20,058 nucleotides of DNA from Bacteroidota bacterium. Lineage in GTDB: Bacteria; Bacteroidota; Bacteroidia; Flavobacteriales_F; PHOS-HE28. Location: contig JAEYYE010000138.1 of the NCBI GenBank assembly GCA_023430945.1, forward strand, positions 1 through 20,058, read 5' to 3'. The notes under the pieces were generated by a model that saw nothing but the letters and a program-made list of their open reading frames with translations, was not told the origin of the DNA and searched no databases. Numbering within the stretch: position 1 is the stretch's first letter; every line of letters begins with the position of its first letter. Both the position numbers and the translations under genes were made by a program. Below are positions 12,677 through 18,298 of this stretch, piece after piece.

Positions 12677-14179
12677 ATGGGATTTTCGATCGAGGTAGTA
12701 CTGCTGGTCATTTCCATCCTGTTCTTCCTGAGCATCCTGGCCGGCAAGGCCGGCTATCGCTTCGGCGTGCCGGCCTTGCTGTTGTTCCTGTCCGTGGGCA
12801 TGCTCTTCGGCAGTGATGGTTTCGGCATCCAGTTCCAGAACATCCAGATCGCGCAGATCATCGGCACGGTGGCGCTGTGCATCATTCTCTTTTCCGGTGG
12901 TATGGACACGAAGTTCGCCGATATAAGGCCGGTGATAGCGCAGGGCATCGTACTGGCTACGCTGGGGGTCTTCCTTACCGCAATGCTCACCGGCGTGATC
13001 ATCTGGTGGCTGCTGGAAAGCACGGTGCCGGGTGCTGCGATCGGGCTCACCACCGCATTGCTATTGGCATCAACCATGTCATCCACCGATTCCGCCTCGG
13101 TATTCTCCATACTTCGTTCGCGCGGCCTCCGGTTGAAGAACAACCTGCGGCCAATGCTGGAGTTGGAAAGCGGAAGCAACGACCCCATGGCGTACATACT
13201 CACCATCACCTTCATCGAACTGATCAAGATGGGTGCCGAGCCGGATTATGCTTCAGCGATCGGGCTGTTGCTGATGCAGATGGTGATCGGGGCGGTGGCG
13301 GGTTATGCCCTGGGAAAGCTTTCCGTTTACCTGATCAACAAGTTGCATATCGACAATGCTTCGGTATACCCGATCATGGTGTTAACCTTCTGCATCTTCA
13401 TCTTCTCGGCCACCTATTTCCTGAAAGGCAACGGTTACCTCGCGGTGTACATCGGTGGCCTGGTGATCGGCAATTCAAGGTTCATCCACAAACGATCGGC
13501 GCTCAACTTCTTCGATGGCATGGCGTGGATGAGCCAGCTGCTCATGTTCCTCACCCTTGGGTTGCTGGTGAATCCCCGAGAACTGGTGGATGTGGCACTC
13601 CCCGGCCTGGTGATCAGCTTCCTCATGATCTTCATCACACGACCGATCAGCGTGTTCATCAGCCTGCTGCCGTTCAACAAGATGGCGGTGAAGGACAAGA
13701 TATTCGTTTCGTGGGTGGGGTTGCGCGGCGCCGTGCCGATCATCTTCGCGATCATCCCACTGGCCGAGAATGTGCCCCACGCGCAACTGATGTTCAACAT
13801 CGTTTTCTTCTGCACATTGGTCTCGCTGGTGCTGCAAGGCACTTCGCTCTCACGCATGGCGATGTGGCTGGGGCTTGTGGACAAGCCTTCAGGTTTGAAA
13901 AAGGCGAAGGACTTCGAGATCGAATTCTCCGATGATATCCAGTCGCACACCACCGAGATCACCATTCGGAAACAGGCCCTTGCCAAAGGTGATCGGCTGA
14001 TGAACCTGGCCCTGCCGGACAATATGCTGGCGGTAATGGTGAAACGTGGCCCGCGCTACTTCGTGCCCAGCGGCGATACGGTATTGAAGGAGAACGACAA
14101 GCTGCTGCTGCTCACCGATGATGAAGAGGCCTTGAAGAAGACCGTGGTCGAACACGGTGCGATCGATGTGGTCGCCTGA
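12677..14179 (+). CDS. Potassium/proton antiporter of the NhaP2 (CvrA) type
   Basis: The 500-aa protein belongs to the CPA1 family of cation/proton antiporters. Its first 390 residues form about twelve hydrophobic membrane segments, with the family motifs FRFGVPALLLFLSVGMLFG-like (about 29-46), SSTDSASVFSILR (Asp138) and LELESGSNDPMAYILT (Asp169 in the ion-binding ND pair), then VGLRGAVPIIFAI near residue 353. A cytoplasmic C-terminal domain from about 415 (EITIRKQALAKGDRLMNL, ENDKLLLLTDDEEALKK) is a TrkA-C/RCK-C domain that senses ligands in NhaP2 and KefC relatives. NhaP2 exchanges K+ for H+ at the inner membrane; ion choice cannot be read from sequence. Dipeptidase E follows 37 bp later with its own -7-like box. 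Confidence 0.92.
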   Translation: MGFSIEVVLLVISILFFLSILAGKAGYRFGVPALLLFLSVGMLFGSDGFGIQFQNIQIAQIIGTVALCIILFSGGMDTKFADIRPVIAQGIVLATLGVFLTAMLTGVIIWWLLESTVPGAAIGLTTALLLASTMSSTDSASVFSILRSRGLRLKNNLRPMLELESGSNDPMAYILTITFIELIKMGAEPDYASAIGLLLMQMVIGAVAGYALGKLSVYLINKLHIDNASVYPIMVLTFCIFIFSATYFLKGNGYLAVYIGGLVIGNSRFIHKRSALNFFDGMAWMSQLLMFLTLGLLVNPRELVDVALPGLVISFLMIFITRPISVFISLLPFNKMAVKDKIFVSWVGLRGAVPIIFAIIPLAENVPHAQLMFNIVFFCTLVSLVLQGTSLSRMAMWLGLVDKPSGLKKAKDFEIEFSDDIQSHTTEITIRKQALAKGDRLMNLALPDNMLAVMVKRGPRYFVPSGDTVLKENDKLLLLTDDEEALKKTVVEHGAIDVVA

Positions 14180-14196
14180 GCGATCGGTGCCCGGCT

Positions 14197-14204
14197 TACT
14201 TTCG
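14197..14204 (+). promoter_or_regulatory. Putative -7 element of pepE (TACTTTCG)
   Basis: It matches TAnnTTTG except C for T at position 7 and lies 12 bp before the ATG at 14217, in the 37-bp gap after the antiporter gene. Motif evidence only. Confidence 0.35.
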
Positions 14205-14216
14205 TGATCCGCTCAC

Positions 14217-14924
14217 ATGCAACTTCTTCTTCTCTCCAACAGCACAATGCCCGGCGAACCGTTCATGCAATGGCCGCGCCCCTATGTGCAGGCTTTCCTG
14301 CAGGGATCGAAACGGATCGCCTTTGTGCCATTCGCCGCCCCGGAGGATCAGCAGCAGGCGTATGCCGAAAAGGTCGCAGCAGCCTTCCAGGAGATCGGGA
14401 TCGAAGTGAAAAGCCTGCATACCGAGAAAGATCCGGCAAAGGCGTTGAACGACGTTGACGCGATCGCGGTGGGTGGTGGCAATACCTTTCTTCTCTTGCG
14501 GCAACTTTACCGATCGGGCTTGTTGCGGGCGATCCCGGAAATGGTGAAGAAGGGAATACCTTACCTGGGTTGGAGCGCGGGAAGCAATGTGGCCTGTCCC
14601 ACCATCATGACGACGAACGACATGCCGATCGTGGAACCGCCCAGCATGCGCGCGATGCACTTGATCGGCTTCCAGATCAATGCGCATTATACCGAAGCGA
14701 CGATCCCGGGCCATGGCGGGGAAAGCCGCGATCAGCGGCTGGCGGAATTCGTTGCACTGAACCCTGAAATGCCCGTCGCCGGTCTGTACGAAGGTTCACT
14801 TCTTCATCTCCATGGATCGAAGATGAGCGTACACGGGAATGGCATGAAGGTGTTCCGAAAAGGAAAGGAAGCTAAGCAGATCGCCGGCGGGAGCAACTTT
14901 CGCAGGGATCTTTCCGATCTCTGA
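14217..14924 (+). CDS. pepE: Dipeptidase E (alpha-aspartyl dipeptidase, peptidase S51)
   Basis: PepE hydrolyses dipeptides with an N-terminal aspartate in the cytoplasm and uses a serine triad on a class I glutamine-amidotransferase-like fold. The 235-aa protein aligns residue for residue with the known enzyme: nucleophile Ser120 in LGWSAGSN, Asp135 in TTNDMPIVEP and His157 in INAHYTE fall at the same numbers as in the characterised family member, as far as I recall them. Other conserved parts are NSTMPGEPF at the N-terminus, IAFVPFA, AVGGGNTFLLL (84-94) and GLYEGS near the end. It has no signal peptide. It sits 37 bp after the antiporter gene and may be partly co-transcribed with it. Identification is secure. 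Confidence 0.95.
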   Translation: MQLLLLSNSTMPGEPFMQWPRPYVQAFLQGSKRIAFVPFAAPEDQQQAYAEKVAAAFQEIGIEVKSLHTEKDPAKALNDVDAIAVGGGNTFLLLRQLYRSGLLRAIPEMVKKGIPYLGWSAGSNVACPTIMTTNDMPIVEPPSMRAMHLIGFQINAHYTEATIPGHGGESRDQRLAEFVALNPEMPVAGLYEGSLLHLHGSKMSVHGNGMKVFRKGKEAKQIAGGSNFRRDLSDL

Positions 14925-14945
14925 ATTTGGGATCGATCCGGATCA

Positions 14946-14953
14946 TACCTTTG
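14946..14953 (+). promoter_or_regulatory. Putative -7 element (TACCTTTG) upstream of the SET/MscS/CorA cluster
   Basis: Exact TAnnTTTG match, 78 bp before the ATG at 15032. A TTG lies upstream at 14928-14930 with a 15-bp spacer, shorter than the roughly 19-bp Bacteroidota optimum. It is the best promoter candidate for the three-gene cluster. Confidence 0.4.
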
Positions 14954-15031
14954 ATCCACCAAACGGAAAGGCGCATTCGATCTGCCCACTAATTCCCGTT
15001 ACCCCCCACCCCACTTCTTCGCGTTCACCCG

Positions 15032-15631
15032 ATGATGCACCCCGGCACAATGCTGGCCTATATTGGTCCGGCGAACGGTTTCGGCGTATTCGCCAAAGCC
15101 GATATCCCGAAGGGATCGTTGATCTATGTGATCGATCCGCTGGACATCATCATTCCACCGGATTCACCGTTGAACGATGATCCGCTCTATGCGGAATTGC
15201 TCACCACGTACGCGTACACCGAGCCGAACGGGACCCGCATCCTTTGCTGGGACCATGGCAAATTCATGAACCATTGCTGCCAGCCCAACACGTTGAGCAC
15301 GGGTTTCGGTTTCGAGATCGCGATCCGCGACATCAGGGAAGGTGAAGAGATCACCGACCATTACGCATTGCTGAACCTGGAATATCCCATGGACCTGTAT
15401 TGCAACAAGCCGGGTTGCAACGGGCGCATCGTGCCGGGTGAACTATCGATCCACCATGAATGGATGGACAGCCGGATCAAGGAAGCCCTGGCCGATCTGC
15501 GATCGGTGCCACAGCCATTGTATAAACTGCTCGATCCCTCCACGCGCGCCGATCTGGAGCGCTACCTCGATCGGGGCGAGGGATATCCCGGCGTGCTAAG
15601 TTTGCAGCACCCGCTTCGCAACGCGATGTAG
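15032..15631 (+). CDS. SET-domain protein (putative protein-lysine methyltransferase)
   Basis: The 199-aa protein is a compact SET domain. Visible elements are the opening GFGVFAKADIPKGSLIY (16-32), the S-adenosylmethionine/active-site motif FMNHCCQPN (78-86, corresponding to FINHSCxPN in eukaryotes), EGEEITDHYALLN (103-115, corresponding to GEELTxDY) and Cys-containing LYCNKPGCNG (122-131) in the post-SET position. SET enzymes methylate lysine side chains; bacterial substrates are mostly unknown. Either of two adjacent ATGs (15032, 15035) could start translation. It is followed 17 bp later by the MscS gene, so it probably leads a SET/MscS/CorA operon. The link between the methyltransferase and the channels is unclear. 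Confidence 0.87.
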   Translation: MMHPGTMLAYIGPANGFGVFAKADIPKGSLIYVIDPLDIIIPPDSPLNDDPLYAELLTTYAYTEPNGTRILCWDHGKFMNHCCQPNTLSTGFGFEIAIRDIREGEEITDHYALLNLEYPMDLYCNKPGCNGRIVPGELSIHHEWMDSRIKEALADLRSVPQPLYKLLDPSTRADLERYLDRGEGYPGVLSLQHPLRNAM

Positions 15632-15648
15632 TTGCCGGCGCACCGCCG

Positions 15649-16584
15649 ATGTTCGACGAACTTTCACCGCGCATGGAGCGCATCCTGGACAAGCTGGGCT
15701 TCAACCTGCTGCTGCTTGCCAAGGTGATCCTGGTGATCGTTGCGGCATTCCTCATCGAGCGGCTGCTCTTCGTATTGATCCGCCGGGGTTACAAGCGTTC
15801 GGCACAAACTCGCGAGGATGCCACCCGTTACAAGTTCCTGAAGAACGCGTTGCGCTTCATGATGGTGATGGTCACCCTCGGTGGCATCATCTACGTGATC
15901 CCTTCGATCAAGCATCTTGCGCTTACGTTCTTCGCCGGCGCCGGCATACTCGTTGCGATCCTCGGCCTTGCCACGCAGCGCGCGTTCAGCAACATCATCA
16001 GCGGCATCTTCATCGTTTCGTTCAAACCCTTCCGCGTGGGCGACATGATCAAGATCGGTGATCTGTACGTGGGTACTGTGGAGGACATCACCCTTCGGCA
16101 TACGGTGATCCTTTCCTTCGAGAACCGCCGCGTGATCGTACCGAACTCCATGATCAGCGACGAGACGATCGTGAACAGTTCGATCGAAGATGAAGCGACA
16201 TGCCAGTTCGTGGAAGTGCGGATCAGTTACGAAAGCGATCTGGATCATGCGATGGAACTGATGCGGCAGGAAGCAGAAATGCATCCCGATTGCATCGATC
16301 GGAGAACACCGGAGGAACTCGAGCGCGGCGATCATAAAGTGATGGTGCGCGTGATAAAGCTGGAGGAATCGTACATCCTTCTGCGCGCCTACGCCTGGGC
16401 CGCCGAACCGGTGGTCGCAAGGCTGATGCAGTTCGATCTGTTGCGCTCTATCAAACTTCGTTTCGATCGCGAAGGGATCGTGATCCCTTATCCGCAACGT
16501 ACCATCAGTTTCAAGGGTGAAGTTCCGGAGATCCTTCGGACCGCTCCGATCAACATGCCGGCCGGTAACGATCGCCACGTATGA
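15649..16584 (+). CDS. Mechanosensitive channel of the MscS family
   Basis: MscS-type channels open under membrane tension and release solutes during hypo-osmotic shock. The 311-aa protein has three membrane helices at about 18-45, 68-85 and 91-124; the third is the pore-lining one (GAGILVAILGLATQRAFSNI with its Gly/Ala packing face). The cytoplasmic beta domain follows: FRVGDMIKIGDLYVGTVEDI, then RRVIVPNSMISDETIVN, and the C-terminal alpha/beta vestibule to about 285. This is close to the E. coli MscS size (286 aa), with a short C-terminal tail. The stop overlaps the CorA start as ATGA (16581-16584), so the two are translationally coupled. Osmotic and Mg2+ functions in one operon are consistent with ion homeostasis. 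Confidence 0.93.
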   Translation: MFDELSPRMERILDKLGFNLLLLAKVILVIVAAFLIERLLFVLIRRGYKRSAQTREDATRYKFLKNALRFMMVMVTLGGIIYVIPSIKHLALTFFAGAGILVAILGLATQRAFSNIISGIFIVSFKPFRVGDMIKIGDLYVGTVEDITLRHTVILSFENRRVIVPNSMISDETIVNSSIEDEATCQFVEVRISYESDLDHAMELMRQEAEMHPDCIDRRTPEELERGDHKVMVRVIKLEESYILLRAYAWAAEPVVARLMQFDLLRSIKLRFDREGIVIPYPQRTISFKGEVPEILRTAPINMPAGNDRHV

Positions 16585-17642
16585 AGAAGGTGCACAAACG
16601 ATCGGGCAAGGCGGGGCTTCCGCCCGGATCGTTCATCCATGTGGGCGAAGGCCGCGACGTGCAGGCGGATACGCATCTGTTCATCTACAACGAACAACAG
16701 ATCCGCGAAGAGAAAGGCATTTCGATCGAAGCCTTCGAACAGGCCGATCCCGATGGATCGGTCACGTGGCTGGATATCGATGGATTGATGGACGAGCCGC
16801 TGTTGCGCGGCCTGGGCGAACGTTTCAAACTGCATACACTTCTCCTGGAAGATGTGCTCAATACCGATCACCGCCCGAAGGTGGAAGAGTTCCAGGACAC
16901 GCTCTTCATCGTGGCGAAAATGTTGGATCTCGATCCTGAAACAGGTGGGATCCAGGCCGAGCAGATCTCATTCGTGCTGCGGAAGAATCTGCTGATCTCC
17001 TTCCAGGAAAGGCCGGGCGATGTGCTCGATCCGGTGCGCGAACGATTGGTGCAGGGAACCGGCCGCACACGCCGATCCGGCGCCGATTATCTGCTCTACA
17101 CCATCCTCGACATCATCGTTGACAATTACTTCATCATCGTGGAGGACCTTGGCCGCCGGATCGAGGAATTGGAGCGGAAAGTGCTCGTCCGACCCGGCAA
17201 TGAAGATCTCGTTGCGATCCAGGAATTGCGCAGCCTGTTGATCACGGTGAACCGTTATGTAACACCGATGCGCGAGATCGCGGGCCGCCTCAATTCGATC
17301 CAAAGTCCGCTGATCGACAAGAGCACGCGCCGCTACATCAACGATCTGCAGGATCACACGGTCTACATCGCAGAAACGATCGCCATGTTCCGCGAAATGC
17401 TGGCAAGCCTCGAGAACACGTATCACGCTGGCGTGAACCTGCGCACCGGCCAGGTGATGAAACTGCTCACGATCATAAGCACCATCTTCATTCCGCTCAC
17501 CTTCATCGTGGGCGTCTACGGAATGAATTTCGATGTAATGCCCGAGCTGCGCTGGCGCTACGGCTACTTCGCCGTAATGGGTTTCATGCTGATCATTTCC
17601 CTGTTGATGCTGGCCTGGTTCCGCTGGAAACGGTGGCTATAA
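16581..17642 (+). CDS. corA: Magnesium/cobalt transporter CorA
   Basis: CorA forms pentameric Mg2+ channels in the inner membrane. The 353-aa protein has the large N-terminal cytoplasmic domain (VTWLDIDGL at 61-69, LLLEDVLNTDHRPKVEEF at 87-104, FVLRKNLLISFQE at 131-143), the long stalk helix (about 210-290) and two C-terminal membrane helices at about 295-312 and 329-347. The signature YGMNF (313-317) closes the first helix and forms the selectivity filter; the C-terminus is basic (RWKRWL) as usual. It starts inside the stop of the MscS gene (ATGA), and a strong terminator follows 4 bp after the stop codon. Other CorA-family divalent or Zn2+ transport cannot be excluded, but the family is certain. 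Confidence 0.95.
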   Translation: MKKVHKRSGKAGLPPGSFIHVGEGRDVQADTHLFIYNEQQIREEKGISIEAFEQADPDGSVTWLDIDGLMDEPLLRGLGERFKLHTLLLEDVLNTDHRPKVEEFQDTLFIVAKMLDLDPETGGIQAEQISFVLRKNLLISFQERPGDVLDPVRERLVQGTGRTRRSGADYLLYTILDIIVDNYFIIVEDLGRRIEELERKVLVRPGNEDLVAIQELRSLLITVNRYVTPMREIAGRLNSIQSPLIDKSTRRYINDLQDHTVYIAETIAMFREMLASLENTYHAGVNLRTGQVMKLLTIISTIFIPLTFIVGVYGMNFDVMPELRWRYGYFAVMGFMLIISLLMLAWFRWKRWL

Positions 17643-17646
17643 AAGG

Positions 17647-17676
17647 GAAGGCCGATCGAGATCCCGATCGGCCTTC
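17647..17676 (+). terminator. Rho-independent-like terminator after corA (12-bp perfect stem)
   Basis: GAAGGCCGATCG (17647-17658) pairs perfectly with CGATCGGCCTTC (17665-17676) across a 6-nt loop. It lies 4 bp past the corA stop and faces the end of slyD. The following tract is AT-rich but has no strong run of T, so its use on the plus strand is likely but not certain. On the minus strand the stem is the same and could also end slyD transcription. Confidence 0.75.
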
Positions 17677-17707
17677 ATTATCTGATCATCTAATTATCTG
17701 ATCATCT
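17677..17707. repeat. 15-bp direct repeat ATTATCTGATCATCT, two copies
   Basis: Copies at 17677-17691 and 17693-17707 are identical and separated by one base, right after the corA terminator and before the convergent slyD stop. Immediately next to them is the 14-bp perfect palindrome CCACTGATCAGTGG (17711-17724), which overlaps the slyD stop codon. Confidence 0.8.
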
Positions 17708-17717
17708 GATCCACTGA

Positions 17718-18197
17718 TCAGTGGTGATGTCCGCCCGGACCATGGACGTGGCCATGCGCCAGCTCCTCTTCCGTGGCCGCGCGCACATCGGTGATCTCCA
17801 CATTGAAGTGAAGCGTAACGCCAGCGAGCGGATGGTTACCGTTCAACATCACGTTCCCATCCTCCACTTCCATCACTGTGAAAACACCCATGTCGCCACG
17901 CTCACCGGCCTGGAACTGCATTCCCGCCTCCACCTTCTGATCGCCGAAACGATCCTGCGGCACCTTATGGATCAGTTGTGGGTCGAACTCGCCGTAGCCC
18001 TTCCCGGGCGGGATCGCTACATTCAGATTATCACCGGCTGAACGGCCTTCCATCTCCTCTTCCAGTCCCGGAACGATCATTCCCAAACCATGGATGTAGG
18101 TGAACGCCTCGCGTCCGGCGCTGGTATCGAGCAGCTTTCCTTCACTATCGTTCAATGTGTAATGGAAGGAAACCACCGAGTTCTTACTGATCTGCAT
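17718..18197 (-). CDS. slyD: FKBP-type peptidyl-prolyl cis-trans isomerase SlyD-like
   Basis: SlyD-type proteins catalyse proline isomerisation and act as folding chaperones; in some bacteria they also deliver nickel. The 159-aa protein has the FKBP part (residues 1-69, SFHYTLNDSEGKLLDTS and GMIVPGLEEEMEGRSAGD), the inserted chaperone flap (about 70-120, YGEFDPQLIHKVPQDRF), and then the closing FKBP strands (LAGVTLHFNVEITDV). The end is histidine-rich (HGHVHGPGGHHH), as in metal-binding SlyD proteins, though shorter than in E. coli. No signal peptide; cytoplasmic. An exact TACCTTTG box lies 20 bp upstream of the start (18218-18225). The mutase gene is divergent across 101 bp and the corA cluster is convergent. 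Confidence 0.93.
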   Translation of the reverse strand: MQISKNSVVSFHYTLNDSEGKLLDTSAGREAFTYIHGLGMIVPGLEEEMEGRSAGDNLNVAIPPGKGYGEFDPQLIHKVPQDRFGDQKVEAGMQFQAGERGDMGVFTVMEVEDGNVMLNGNHPLAGVTLHFNVEITDVRAATEEELAHGHVHGPGGHHH

Positions 18198-18217
18198 TCT
18201 TGCTTCGAATTAGCCTT

Positions 18218-18225
18218 CAAAGGTA
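18218..18225 (-). promoter_or_regulatory. Putative -7 element of slyD (TACCTTTG)
   Basis: On the minus strand this is an exact TAnnTTTG match, 20 bp before the slyD ATG (18195-18197). The same octamer occurs at 11118 and 14946. No clear -33 TTG was found. Confidence 0.45.
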
Positions 18226-18298
18226 AGTTGCTTTCCGCCCGATCTTCCTGGCAGCATCAGCGGGATGAAAGTCTCGCCGACTACCGAACTTCGCACCG

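Noticed and set aside
12877..13935. 352-codon open frame on the plus strand
   Set aside because: Alternate frame inside the NhaP2-type antiporter; the His/Arg-rich product has no membrane segments or motifs.
14930..14939. GGATCGATCC palindrome after pepE as an operator
   Set aside because: Short palindromes built from GATC are expected everywhere in this GATC-rich sequence.
15664..16578. 304-codon open frame on the minus strand
   Set aside because: Antisense to the MscS gene; His/Asp-rich translation typical of a shadow frame.
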